A stretch of DNA of 64,000 bases from Flavobacteriaceae bacterium PS02337 (GCA_029959285.1 JASCOE010000011.1:1-64000), one strand, 5' to 3'; positions 1 through 8,475 are shown, counted from the stretch's first letter. A program made the numbers and translations. Notes: generated by a model not told the origin, from the letters alone.

Positions 1-87
1 AATAGAAAACGTCTGCATTCTTCTTTGGGATATAAAACACCTAAAGAAATGGAACTAGAATTTTATAAAATTAAAAGTGTAGCATAG
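1..87 (+). CDS. IS3-family transposase OrfB, C-terminal end (partial)
   Basis: The open frame entering the window encodes 28 residues and a TAG stop. They read [18 protein letters not shown] and on to the end, which is the usual C-terminus of IS3-family (IS150-like) DDE transposases: the N-x-x-R-x-H-S-S-L-G-Y-x-T-P tail of the integrase core, just after the catalytic Glu. The remaining roughly 250 residues and the left end of the element lie outside the window. The gene reads in the same direction as the arsenite exporter fragment that follows it. Confidence 0.85.
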   Translation, partial: NRKRLHSSLGYKTPKEMELEFYKIKSVA

Positions 88-125
88 GTCTTAAAAAAAT
101 TGTCCGACTTTTTGTTGCAAGTCCA
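1..125 (+). mobile_element. Right end of an IS3-family insertion sequence
   Basis: The transposase tail stops at 87, and the reading frame of the interrupted acr3 gene resumes at about 126. The element end must therefore lie between them, and a terminal CA at 124-125 is the best fit. The last bases, TGTCCGACTTTTTGTTGCA followed by AGTCCA, look like an IS3-type right inverted repeat. The matching left repeat and the target duplication are outside the window, so the exact end is inferred. Confidence 0.6.
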
Positions 126-791
126 GTATGGAATGACCTTGCAGATGGAAACAGGGAATATGCGGCCGGGCTTATTGCGCTAAATAGTATTTTTCAGGTT
201 TTGCTTTACAGCGTATACGCTTATATCTTTATAACTATTCTTCCTCCGTATTTTGGTTATAACGGATTTGAGGTAAATATTAGTATTGGTCAGATTGCAG
301 AAAGTGTCGGGATATATTTGGGAATTCCTTTCGCACTTGGCATCATCAGCCGATATGCTCTTATTGCATTAAAAGGAACTGAATGGTTTGAAACTAAATA
401 TGTGCCTTTTATTTCGCCTATTACACTCCTGTCATTACTTTTTACAATCATCGTTATGTTCAGCCTTAAAGGAGAACTGATTGTTCAAATTCCTATGGAT
501 GTTGTACGTATTGCAATTCCTTTAGTGATTTACTTTACTTTAATGTTCATCATTAGTTTTTTTGTCGGTAACTATTTCGGCGCTGATTATTCAAAAGCAA
601 CGGCAATAGCCTTTACTGCTACAGGCAACAATTTTGAGCTTGCCATTGCGGTAGCGATTGGTGTATTTGGAATCAACAGCGGTCAGGCATTTGCGGGCGT
701 TATTGGTCCATTGGTAGAAGTCCCAGCACTCATTGCCTTAGTCAATGTAGCCTTTTGGTTCAGAAAAAAGTATTATTCAAAAAGAGTTTAA
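126..791 (+). pseudogene. Arsenite efflux transporter Acr3, N-terminus cut off by an IS
   Basis: Acr3 (BASS superfamily) exports arsenite through the inner membrane. The frame is open from 126 ([16 protein letters not shown]), well before the first ATG at 201, so this is the interior of a longer gene. About 221 of the usual ~345 residues remain. They carry Acr3 hallmarks: the WNDLA and ALNSIFQV segments, several membrane helices, [17 protein letters not shown], and the conserved Glu in GPLVEVP of a late transmembrane helix. The first transmembrane helices are missing because the IS3 element ends directly upstream. The remnant is very unlikely to transport. No arsR or arsC is visible on this side. 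Confidence 0.85.
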
Positions 792-818
792 CAGGGGATA
801 ATTTTCTTAACAGTAAAC

Positions 819-1553
819 ATGAAAATTGCAATACTTTCGGATATTCACGCCAATTTTCCGGCACTAGAACAAACCTTATCAAGCATAGACCAGCAGAAAA
901 TTGATGCTGTTTATTGCTTAGGTGATCTGGTAGGTTACAATGTATGGCCCAATGCTGTAATAAATGAAATACGTAAGAGACATATCCCTACCCTGGCAGG
1001 AAACCATGACGTTAAAGCTGTCGATATACACAATCATGGATCGAAAGATTCTGGGAGTTATGCCTATCAAATTGTCGGCAAAGAACAAATCAGCTATCTT
1101 TCCGCTCTGCCAGCCCATATAAAATTGGAATATCAGACAGCAGATAAACCAATCAAGGTACTCATGGTACACGGCAGTCCGTATAGCAATACGGAGTACT
1201 TGCTCGAAGATAAAGACGAAAAAAAATTCACAGATATTTTTCTTGACTCTGATGCTGATATAATTATATGCGGACATTCTCACAAGCCATATCATCGTGT
1301 TTTGGAAAATCCCAATAAAAAGGGCAGTTATTTCCATGCTGTTAACGCAGGATCAGTGGGTAAGCCTAAAGATGGAAATCCAAAATGCTGTTATGCAGTA
1401 ATTACTATTAACAAGAGCATTGATTTCTCTAAAAAAGAAGGCATAAAGGTCGAGTTTATCAGAGTTCAATACGATATTGAAAAGGCTGCCCAAGCAATTG
1501 AACAAAGTAACCTGCCAGACAGTTATGCACACATGTTAAGGGAGGGGTATTAA
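819..1553 (+). CDS. Calcineurin-like metallophosphoesterase (YfcE/MJ0936-type)
   Basis: This 244-residue cytoplasmic protein has the full metal-binding set of the superfamily: D8 and H10 (SDIHAN), D36 (GDLVGY), N62-H63 (AGNHD), H118 (VHGSP), and H153/H155 (CGHSH). Such proteins are broad phosphodiesterases or phosphatases, and the physiological substrate cannot be read from sequence. It starts 27 nt after the acr3 remnant on the same strand, so it may have been part of the same operon and may now depend on IS-driven or cryptic transcription. Confidence 0.8.
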   Translation: MKIAILSDIHANFPALEQTLSSIDQQKIDAVYCLGDLVGYNVWPNAVINEIRKRHIPTLAGNHDVKAVDIHNHGSKDSGSYAYQIVGKEQISYLSALPAHIKLEYQTADKPIKVLMVHGSPYSNTEYLLEDKDEKKFTDIFLDSDADIIICGHSHKPYHRVLENPNKKGSYFHAVNAGSVGKPKDGNPKCCYAVITINKSIDFSKKEGIKVEFIRVQYDIEKAAQAIEQSNLPDSYAHMLREGY

Positions 1554-1675
1554 CTTATAGCTTATCAATTATTTACCATTGGCACTATAAGAGCAAGTTT
1601 ATGCTTGAAAGAGAGACCTGGTAAAAAGAAGTTAAGTTAAATTTGTATGTTATAAAGAATTAAAAATTAAAAACG

Positions 1676-2302
1676 ATGCCATTACAAGATAGAAAAAATC
1701 ACTGGGAAAATATATACCAAACTAGATCATTGGAAGAGGTAAGCTGGTATCAACCCACACCCGAAACTTCATTAGCACTTATCAAAGAATTTGATCTGCC
1801 TAAGGCTGCAAAAATTATAGATATTGGCGCAGGAGACAGCTTTCTTGTTGACCATCTGCTTGATTTAGGATTCGTAAATATTACCGTCCTTGATATATCC
1901 GCTTCAGCTATTGAAAGAGCGAAACAAAGGCTGGGAAATAAATCTGCAAATATAAAATGGATTGTTGCAGATGCTTCAGATTTTCAACCAAAAGAGCAAT
2001 ACGACTTTTGGCACGACAGGGCTGCGTTCCATTTTCTGACAGCAGATAAAGAGATTGACAATTATATACAAACTGCTTCTAATGCAGTTTCCAAAAATGG
2101 AATTATGGTTATCGGTACTTTTTCAGAAGAAGGTCCTAAAAAATGCAGTGGTATTGATATCCAACAATATTCCGAAAGTACACTAGTAAGCCGTTTTCAG
2201 AAACACTTTGAAAAAATAGAATGTTTTACTATCGATCACAAGACTCCTTTTGACACAGTTCAGAATTTTGTGTTTTGCAGTTTTAAAAGAAAGAACGATT
2301 GA
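1676..2302 (+). CDS. Class I SAM-dependent methyltransferase
   Basis: This 208-residue soluble protein has a Rossmann methyltransferase core. Motif I is IIDIGAGDSFLVDHL (about residues 47-61), the acidic loop after beta-2 is VLDIS (about 71-75), and WIVADASDF is a motif II-like segment. The N-terminal segment HWENIYQTRSLEEVSWYQPTPETS is typical of a small-molecule methyltransferase group common in Bacteroidota and near metal-stress genes. The substrate is unknown. Proximity to an arsenite exporter suggests a metalloid role, but the Cys triad of ArsM is absent. The stop codon overlaps the TTG start of the next gene, which indicates translational coupling. Confidence 0.75.
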   Translation: MPLQDRKNHWENIYQTRSLEEVSWYQPTPETSLALIKEFDLPKAAKIIDIGAGDSFLVDHLLDLGFVNITVLDISASAIERAKQRLGNKSANIKWIVADASDFQPKEQYDFWHDRAAFHFLTADKEIDNYIQTASNAVSKNGIMVIGTFSEEGPKKCSGIDIQQYSESTLVSRFQKHFEKIECFTIDHKTPFDTVQNFVFCSFKRKND

Positions 2303-3099
2303 AAAAATCAATACAAATAAAGAATAAAATTGAAATGACGGAACTGATAAAAGTTTCACCATTCAGAAAAGGGATCCGCAAAACCGAACCGCATAAACAC
2401 AACAGTTATTTTGAAATTATATATCTGTCGCAGGGAAGCGGTACGCATACTATTGATTATACGCAATTCCCTATAATACCACCAACTGTATTTTTTGTCC
2501 GAAAGGAACAGGTACATCATTGGGATATCACTTCAGTACCTGAAGGCTATGTATTGCTCCTGAAAAAAGGATTTGTTGATAAATCGCTGGATAGTGAGCT
2601 GAAAAGAATCTTGTCTCAGGTAAGTGCATTGAGCTGCCTTCATCTTGAGCAGAATAATTCCATATCAATATTATTTCAGTTGCTTATCGATGAAAAAGAT
2701 TTCAGCGTGACAGAAGGGATATTAAAAGCATTATTGGCAAAGATCATTAGTATTCCTGCATCTTTTCCGGTCAATAAACATAAGACCAACAACACTATCT
2801 TGTTATTTAGGGAGCTCCTCAATCATACAGATGATTTAAAAAATAATGTTGCTCACTATGCCGGGCAATTAAACACGACGCCCCAAAATCTAAATGCTAT
2901 CTGTAGAAAAGAGCTCAATCAGCCAGCGGCAGATGTTATAGCAGAATACATGATTGGTGAGGCAAAAAGATTATTGCTGTATACTGATAATAATGTTTCA
3001 GAGGTAGCCTATACTTTAAACTTTAATGACACTTCTCACTTTATAAAATATTTCAAACGCCATACAGGTTCTACACCGCAGGTATTTCGCAGTCTTTAA
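2299..3099 (+). CDS. AraC-family transcriptional regulator with cupin sensor
   Basis: This is a 266-residue one-component regulator. The N-terminal cupin sensor contains EPHKHNSYFEIIYLSQGSG, and the C-terminal AraC double helix-turn-helix ends in VAYTLNFNDTSHFIKYFKRHTGSTPQVFR. I use the TTG at 2299, which overlaps the upstream TGA stop. An ATG at 2335 is the alternative and would remove 12 residues. It is coupled to the methyltransferase gene and probably regulates this small operon or itself. The ligand is unknown. Confidence 0.75.
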   Translation: MKKSIQIKNKIEMTELIKVSPFRKGIRKTEPHKHNSYFEIIYLSQGSGTHTIDYTQFPIIPPTVFFVRKEQVHHWDITSVPEGYVLLLKKGFVDKSLDSELKRILSQVSALSCLHLEQNNSISILFQLLIDEKDFSVTEGILKALLAKIISIPASFPVNKHKTNNTILLFRELLNHTDDLKNNVAHYAGQLNTTPQNLNAICRKELNQPAADVIAEYMIGEAKRLLLYTDNNVSEVAYTLNFNDTSHFIKYFKRHTGSTPQVFRSL

Positions 3100-3183
3100 G
3101 AGCTACCGTATTATTTTCAAATATACCACCATTATACAATTCATTGTATGAAGTTTGTAAGACAAACTGAAAACAGGGATATT

Positions 3184-3657
3184 ATGAGGTATTTTTTAAT
3201 TCTACTATCGTTAACGCTCTTTCCTGCCTGTAGCCAAAAAAAAGAAACAGCGCAAGGCAAATGGATAAAAGGTACGGAACAGGAGAAACTGGAAATCATT
3301 GAAAATCAGTTTCGGGGTTTTGATAACACTATGGTCGAAACTGGCTATCGCTACCAGGAATTATTTTGGGCGCGACAGGATGAAAATTGGGAATATGCGG
3401 ATTATCAATTAGAGAAAATACAAAAAGCAATCGAAAATGGATTGGAGCGGAGACCTAAACGTTCGAAATCGGCAAAACATTTTCTGGATGTAACTCTTCC
3501 AGAAATGAAAAAAGCTCTTGCAAAAAGAGACACCGCTGTGTTCAACAGGAATTTTCAAGTGCTTACCAATAGCTGCATAAGTTGCCATGCAATGGAAAGA
3601 GTTCCATTTTTTACTGTAAAAACTCCAACAGAAAGACAATCACCAATAAGAAGATAA
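3184..3657 (+). CDS. Single-haem cytochrome c-like lipoprotein
   Basis: The ATG at 3184 gives a clean lipoprotein signal (RYFLILLSLTLFPACS, Cys16). An ATG at 3148 would add 12 residues before it. The mature part is helical and carries one C-I-S-C-H haem-binding motif at residues 131-135 of the shorter form. Size and motif suggest a small periplasmic or envelope-anchored c-type cytochrome. Redox partners are not visible. The stop codon overlaps the next start by one base (TAATG), so it was probably co-transcribed with the PAP2 gene that follows. Confidence 0.65.
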   Translation: MRYFLILLSLTLFPACSQKKETAQGKWIKGTEQEKLEIIENQFRGFDNTMVETGYRYQELFWARQDENWEYADYQLEKIQKAIENGLERRPKRSKSAKHFLDVTLPEMKKALAKRDTAVFNRNFQVLTNSCISCHAMERVPFFTVKTPTERQSPIRR

Positions 3658-4448
3658 TGATAGAGTCTATAAAACAATTAGATATAGAAATCCTGCTTTG
3701 GATAAATGGCAGCCATAGTGAGTTTTGGGATAATGTAATGTGGTTTGCCAGTGAAAAATACACATGGCTCCCTTTTTATGGATTTTTGTTATTGCTGTTG
3801 ATATGGAAATATCGAAAAGATGCGATTTTTATGATATTGCTGATAGTTTTACTGATCACTATAAGTGACCAGTTAGCTTCAGGAATATTCAAGCCAATAT
3901 TTGAAAGATTACGACCGAGCCACAACCCTGATTTAATAGATAAGCTCGGGTTAATGGGACATTCATTTGGCGGTTATGAAACAAATTTTATCATTACAAA
4001 CACGAATATCTTTGCTACTGCAATAAGTGGCGCTGGCATTTCTGATTCTGTTGGAAGTTATTTTAATTATAATAATGATTGGGGTTCTATTGACAGTTGG
4101 CGTTTTGAAAACCAGCAGTACCGAATGGGCATTCCCTTTTTTGATAACAAAGAAGCTTATTATAGAAATTCACCTTTGCAAAATGCTAATACGATTACTA
4201 CTCCTTTATTGACATGGGCAGCAAAATTGGATGAAAATATTAAACCTGAACAAGGAGAAGCATTTTATGCCGCTTTGAGACGATTGCAAAAAGAGCATGT
4301 GATGTTAGTATATCCTAATGATGGACATGTTTTATTTAATCAAAAAAACCAGGAAGATTTGACATTGAAAGTGAAAGACTGGTTTGGTCATTATTTAAAA
4401 AATGAACCAAAGAAAAGATGGATGAAGGCAGATTTTGAAGCAAATTAA
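3657..4448 (+). pseudogene. Chimera: truncated PAP2 phosphatase fused in frame to S9 peptidase C-terminus
   Basis: The first 96 or so residues are the start of a PAP2-type membrane phosphatase: LDIEILLWINGSHSEFWDN, three membrane segments, and the first catalytic motif K-x6-R-P (KPIFERLRP). Where the second motif (SGH) should follow, the protein switches at about 3945-3950 to the catalytic end of a prolyl-oligopeptidase-type S9 peptidase. That part has the nucleophile GHSFGGY, an Asp in WAAKLDEN and a His in YPNDGHVLF. The PAP2 half lacks motifs 2 and 3; the S9 half lacks its signal peptide and propeller. The simplest explanation is a deletion joining two genes. An alternative ATG at 3582 is an out-of-frame extension over the cytochrome gene and is rejected. 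Confidence 0.8.
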
Positions 4449-4449
4449 A

Positions 4450-4492
4450 ATAATATGCAGTTTCCTCTCAGAAACTGCATATTTCTTTTACT
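4450..4492. terminator. Bidirectional intrinsic terminator
   Basis: A perfect 12-bp stem (4453-4464 with 4471-4482, six-base loop CTCTCA) is followed by a T-rich tract on the plus strand. It lies between the convergent stops of the PAP2/S9 chimera and the DUF6520-like gene. Confidence 0.7.
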
Positions 4493-4494
4493 GC

Positions 4495-4776
4495 TTAATG
4501 CGCCACTTTGTACAAGTTTACACTGCATGCATTTGCAGCATTTTTCAACCAAACTTGTCTTGGAGTTGCTTCATTAGACATACATGCCTGACCTGTAGTT
4601 GTAGTACAATCTACAGAAACAGGGAGGCAGTTTGCTGGTGAAGGATTTTGGATAAACCCTGAGATCAGCACGGTCTTTTTTGAATCAGCAATTTTAGCAT
4701 TGTTTGTGCTAACTGCTCCGGCACTTGCCAATGTGAATGCCACTACTGGCAAAATCACTTTTAAAAAGTTTTTCAT
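4495..4776 (-). CDS. Small secreted Cys-containing protein, DUF6520-like
   Basis: This 93-residue protein begins with a signal-like segment (MKNFLKVILPVVAFTLASAG) ending in an A-x-A-type region near residue 19-21. The mature ~70 residues have four cysteines (50, 57, 65, 84) and no charge-rich domain. The layout matches the flavobacterial DUF6520 family of unknown function. It lies 89 nt downstream of the MauE-like gene on the same strand, a pairing I recall as common in Flavobacteriia. That suggests a secreted disulfide-containing substrate or partner of the membrane redox protein. The function is unproven. Confidence 0.7.
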   Translation of the reverse strand: MKNFLKVILPVVAFTLASAGAVSTNNAKIADSKKTVLISGFIQNPSPANCLPVSVDCTTTTGQACMSNEATPRQVWLKNAANACSVNLYKVAH

Positions 4777-4865
4777 GGTAATAGAATTTAATTACTTTTT
4801 TTGACTTACTCTTTTTTACAGGTTTTCAGTCTCATTCCTGCTACTGATCAGAATAGATTTTGATT

Positions 4866-6353
4866 TTATTTATTGGTCTTAAAATGTTTTTCACTTAAGT
4901 GGTATTTGTGTACCTTATGTCCGATTATTGCATAGAGATTGTTGTCTACCACAAACATTTCTTTCAATTTAGTTTTGTTTATATCGTAAATATATATGCT
5001 TGACAAATAGGTGTTTTTTTCGATGTCGTATACATCAACTATAGACGCTTGTTTCCACATTTCTTTAGGTTCATACCGTCCAATTAATTTAGAATTTACA
5101 AATAGTAAATTGTTTGAAACTGCCGTTAGTTGATTTACTGTTGTCGGTAATGAAGCTATTTTTCGTTGGCCAGTTTCTTTGATATGTGCTACTTTTAGTT
5201 TTGCTTTGGTAGTGGTGTCAATGGTATTTCCGCGATAGATTAAGCTGAGGTTATTATCAGTAATGATGAATTGATTTCGGTAATAATAGGTGTAAATCAG
5301 CTTTTTAGTTTGTCTGTCGAACTGCATCATGCCATCGGTATCAAAAAATCCATCTATTTGCTTTTGTAATAGTTGTGGTGCATATTGTACTTGTAAGCTG
5401 TCATTGAAAGTAAAAGTGCCTAAAATATTATAAAGCGTTTTTAGTTGTTGCGCACGGAAAGCAATTTTATCTGGAGCAATGATTTCTGCTTTTGTAAAAT
5501 AATAGTTGTTATCATACATGAGTAATTTAGCTTTCCAATCAGATATGTTTCCCTTGTAAATTACCGGTACAGTACCATCCATTAGATAGAAGTAAGGTGG
5601 TGCAATTCTGATCTGTACTGAAGCGAAAGGAAAGTTTTCGCGTTCCAAATGTATTTTATAATGGCTTTTTGCTTTAAGGGTGGTATCATAAGCTATTATA
5701 TGGAGTGGTGCTTCACTGTCTCCGAAATAAATGGTGCGACCATCAGTTCCAGCAAAGTACTTTGAATTATTGTTTAATTCTGCTTCGGCTGTTTTAGAAG
5801 TTGCACCTTGAATAAATCTTCTGATAAATGGGTTTTCAAGGTGCATAGTTTGTTCTGAAGAGAAATATAAAATCACAATCACAGTAGAACCGATAATTGC
5901 AATAATCGCTAGTTTTAAAACCGTTTTAGATTTTTTTATTGATATAATTAACAATGCAATTACTGCTAGAATTGTAAAAGTTATATTGAAAATTAAATGT
6001 TCTTTCCACCCCAGTTTTTCTAATATACCACCGCACGAACACGGAACAAATGAAGAATAGTTAAGGATGACAATTATATATGCAGTAAACATCAGCATTA
6101 GCGCAAAAGACGATAGGAGTCCAATAAATCTTGTCTTTGGTATTGCAAGAAATAGAGCGGTAACAATTTCTACTATTAAAATTATATAAGAGATAAATCC
6201 TGTATATGCACTTATTAATGGTGATTGGCCAAGCTGTGCCTGAAAATTTTGAAATTCAAGCAGTTTGCTGACTGCAGCATACACAAATAGCAGAATAAAA
6301 AGTAAACAAATTATCTCTACCACTGTATTTTTAAAAGATGCTGATGTTTTCAT
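4866..6353 (-). CDS. MauE/DoxX-type redox-associated membrane protein with large C-terminal domain
   Basis: This is a 495-residue inner-membrane protein. Residues about 12-140 form four membrane helices of the MauE/DoxX type, with a C-x-C pair at residues 105 and 107 in PCSCGG just after the third helix and LEKLGWKEHLIFN behind it. A fifth helix follows at about 147-166. The remaining ~320 residues look periplasmic and beta-rich (repeated short strands with Asp/Tyr turns, possibly propeller-like). MauE supports disulfide formation in methylamine dehydrogenase, so a thiol-redox role towards the adjacent small Cys protein is a reasonable inference. The C-terminal domain is unidentified. Confidence 0.7.
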   Translation of the reverse strand: MKTSASFKNTVVEIICLLFILLFVYAAVSKLLEFQNFQAQLGQSPLISAYTGFISYIILIVEIVTALFLAIPKTRFIGLLSSFALMLMFTAYIIVILNYSSFVPCSCGGILEKLGWKEHLIFNITFTILAVIALLIISIKKSKTVLKLAIIAIIGSTVIVILYFSSEQTMHLENPFIRRFIQGATSKTAEAELNNNSKYFAGTDGRTIYFGDSEAPLHIIAYDTTLKAKSHYKIHLERENFPFASVQIRIAPPYFYLMDGTVPVIYKGNISDWKAKLLMYDNNYYFTKAEIIAPDKIAFRAQQLKTLYNILGTFTFNDSLQVQYAPQLLQKQIDGFFDTDGMMQFDRQTKKLIYTYYYRNQFIITDNNLSLIYRGNTIDTTTKAKLKVAHIKETGQRKIASLPTTVNQLTAVSNNLLFVNSKLIGRYEPKEMWKQASIVDVYDIEKNTYLSSIYIYDINKTKLKEMFVVDNNLYAIIGHKVHKYHLSEKHFKTNK

Positions 6354-6760
6354 GTCTTCCCTTTTAAATTATTACAGTGTTCTATTAACTATTACCTTGC
6401 ATGTATATCACCTACATACTAGTCAAATTATCGCATAAACCGCACTGTATAAAAATTTTACATAGCGAAATTAGAATAATAAAATAGAAGGATTGTTAAC
6501 AAAAACGATCCAAAATTTGCAAAAAACGATCCATTTTGCATTGTTTGGGAGAATTACAAACAAAAGTTATGGCATAAGCAAGTCTAATAGAGTAAAGTAT
6601 TACTTTTAATTGTTCATCTAGTTTGCTTGCATTACCTACAGGTAGATCCTTTCAGATGTTGCAGCTACAATACACTCTCATCTGTAAGAAAAAATAACGT
6701 AGAGGAAGTTGTCTTAATAGTTATCAGTAGATAAATACTTTTAATGCTCCCTTAACATTG
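6354..6760. other. 407-base gap with phased direct repeats
   Basis: No credible coding sequence is seen. The gap contains the 5' region of the MauE-like gene (minus strand) and a tandem pair of the 11-mer AAAAACGATCC starting at 6501 and 6522. The pair is 21 bp apart, about two helical turns. It is a possible binding site for the element's recombination or regulatory proteins. Confidence 0.4.
6501..6532. repeat. Phased direct repeat AAAAACGATCC x2
   Basis: Two exact copies of AAAAACGATCC start at 6501 and 6522, each followed by an A/T-rich segment ending in TTTGC. The 21-bp spacing places both on the same face of the helix. They sit between the MauE-like gene and the helix-turn-helix gene of the island. 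Confidence 0.5.
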
Positions 6761-7027
6761 TTATTGCCCATCCATCAGTTTTTGAATATCTTCATAGCGA
6801 TAGTACATGAGTCCACCAATTTTATTATAAGGAAGGGTGCCATTTATCCGAAGATTTTGCAAGGTACCTGCTGAAATATTGAGAAGTTTACGAACCTCAT
6901 AACTTTTAAGCCAAACACGAGTTTCCTGACCTTGTTTGCTGGGATACTGTTGATATCTCCGAATTTCTTCTAACAGTTCTTTTTTAAATCTATCAAGATC
7001 ATCTCTGGTAATAAGATCCACATTCAT
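6761..7027 (-). CDS. Helix-turn-helix protein, excisionase (Xis)-like
   Basis: This is an 88-residue protein from the ATG at 7027 (MNVDLITRDDLDRF); an ATG at 7051 would add eight residues. The C-terminal half is a winged MerR-like helix-turn-helix (VRKLLNISAGTLQNLRINGT, then KIGGLMYYRYEDIQKLM), the form used by excisionases and small regulators of Bacteroidota integrative elements. It lies just downstream of the integrase on the same strand, which fits directionality control of excision. Confidence 0.75.
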   Translation of the reverse strand: MNVDLITRDDLDRFKKELLEEIRRYQQYPSKQGQETRVWLKSYEVRKLLNISAGTLQNLRINGTLPYNKIGGLMYYRYEDIQKLMDGQ

Positions 7028-7188
7028 AATTCTCACTTTTAGATTGAACAATATCTAACTTAGATTTTGGCAGTTTTTACAACCATTTACAAAATAAACT
7101 CATGAGTGAATTGAAAGAGTAAAACTGTCCATGTTTGGCTGATTGTGGCTCTCTTTTACCAGAAAAATGTACTTGTTATCATATACAC

Positions 7189-7216
7189 AAAAGGTGGTCG
7201 ATATCGACCACCTTTT
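7189..7216. terminator. 28-bp perfect palindrome downstream of the integrase
   Basis: Bases 7189-7202 and 7203-7216 are exact inverse complements (AAAAGGTGGTCGAT and ATCGACCACCTTTT). It starts 24 nt past the integrase stop on the minus strand and ends in TTTT in that direction. It can act as an intrinsic terminator. A protein-binding palindrome is the alternative. Confidence 0.55.
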
Positions 7217-7239
7217 AAATTTCTATTTTTTTGATTGTC

Positions 7240-8475
7240 TTACACCCTAGCTGACATTCGTTGTTCAAGATTTCGCATATCCTCGCTGAGTTTATGTTCA
7301 ACAACCTTGGCATAAATTTGAGTAGTGCGAATACTTGTATGGCCAAGCATTTTTGAAACGCTTTCAATCGGTACTCCGTTACTAAGAGTAACGGTTGTTG
7401 CAAAAGTATGACGTGCGATATGATAGGTCAGCGTTTTTGTTATCCCGCAGAGATCCGCAATCTCTTTTAGGTATCCGTTCATTCGCTGATTTGAAATTAC
7501 AGGAAAAACTGTCCCGTTATTTAATGCCCTTGGATCATTTCTATATTTCTCTATTAGATCTGTTGCCTGAGGCAATAATGGCACACGTACACCCGTATCT
7601 GTTTTTGCCCTGCTTGTGGAAATCCAAAGTCCTCCATCTATGCCCGTGATGATTTTGTTTGGCGTGAGTTCAACGAGTTCAATATACGAAAGACCCGTAT
7701 AGCAGCTGAACATGAACATGTCACGAACATGCCTAAGCCGTTCGATAGTAAATTCTTTATTTGACAATGCCATAAGCTCTTGGCTGTTTAAGGACTCTCG
7801 TTCCACTTTGTCAAAATGCTTCTTAAAACTGGCGAATGGATCTTTGGAAAGCCAATCCAACTTGACAGCCATATTTATCATTTTACGCAGCCTTTCAATA
7901 TGCTTCATGATGCCGTTGTTGTTAAGTGGCTTTTGGTGGTCTTTGGGAACATAATTAAAAAGAAAGCGCTCAAAGTCCAAGATAAACTTGTAAGTAAGCT
8001 GTGAAAGCAAGACATCATTCCTATAAAGTTTCGCCATAAGAAATTTTTTTACATAGCGCTGGGTGGTATGGTAGTTCTTCATGGTTCCCGGAGCAAGCTT
8101 ATGCATTTGTTGTTCATTATGATATTCCATCAGTGATATCAGGGTTGGGGCTGAGTGATCCGTACCCAATACCTTATCACGGATTGCAGGTCCATCAATC
8201 GCAGTGTCACTTAGTACCATCTGCTGATATGTATTTATAATCTTTGCCTTGAACTGGTTTAGAAACATATTTAGCTCAACAATTTCTTTACGTCCTCCCT
8301 TTGCCATGCCTTTTCTTTCATCCCATTCAGTTGCCTTAACCGAACGCTTTACTGAAATCTCAGTGCGTTTTCCATTTACCGTTACCCTGGCACAGATAGG
8401 AGCCGAACCTTGCGTCGTGGTTTTTTGTGTCTTTAGGTAAAAAAGTACCCCGAATGTAGTGCTTACTGTTTTCAT
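7240..8475 (-). CDS. Tyrosine site-specific recombinase (integrase) of a mobile island
   Basis: This 411-residue integrase has three parts: an N-terminal arm-binding domain (about 10-100, NGKRTEISVKRSVKATEWD), a SAM-like core-binding domain (about 112-215) and a catalytic domain (about 230-400). Catalytic residues are K291 (RAKTDTG), H352-x-x-R355 (HIARHTF), H379 (MLGHTS) and the nucleophile Y388 (TTQIYAKV). The box-I arginine is replaced by Ser263 in CYTGLSYIELVEL, as known for IntDOT-type recombinases of Bacteroides conjugative transposons. It starts 300 bp from the 3' end of tRNA-Pro and reads away from it, as expected for an element integrated there. Confidence 0.9.
   Translation of the reverse strand: MKTVSTTFGVLFYLKTQKTTTQGSAPICARVTVNGKRTEISVKRSVKATEWDERKGMAKGGRKEIVELNMFLNQFKAKIINTYQQMVLSDTAIDGPAIRDKVLGTDHSAPTLISLMEYHNEQQMHKLAPGTMKNYHTTQRYVKKFLMAKLYRNDVLLSQLTYKFILDFERFLFNYVPKDHQKPLNNNGIMKHIERLRKMINMAVKLDWLSKDPFASFKKHFDKVERESLNSQELMALSNKEFTIERLRHVRDMFMFSCYTGLSYIELVELTPNKIITGIDGGLWISTSRAKTDTGVRVPLLPQATDLIEKYRNDPRALNNGTVFPVISNQRMNGYLKEIADLCGITKTLTYHIARHTFATTVTLSNGVPIESVSKMLGHTSIRTTQIYAKVVEHKLSEDMRNLEQRMSARV

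Noticed and set aside
126-791. Intact short Acr3 starting at the ATG at 201
   Set aside because: The frame is open and conserved upstream of 201 to the IS end, and the missing N-terminal helices are essential for the fold.
918-1337. 139-codon minus-strand frame
   Set aside because: It is antisense to the metallophosphoesterase, whose metal-binding motifs are complete.
4435-4641. 68-codon plus-strand frame with many Cys
   Set aside because: It is antisense to the DUF6520-like gene, whose signal peptide and placement are better supported.
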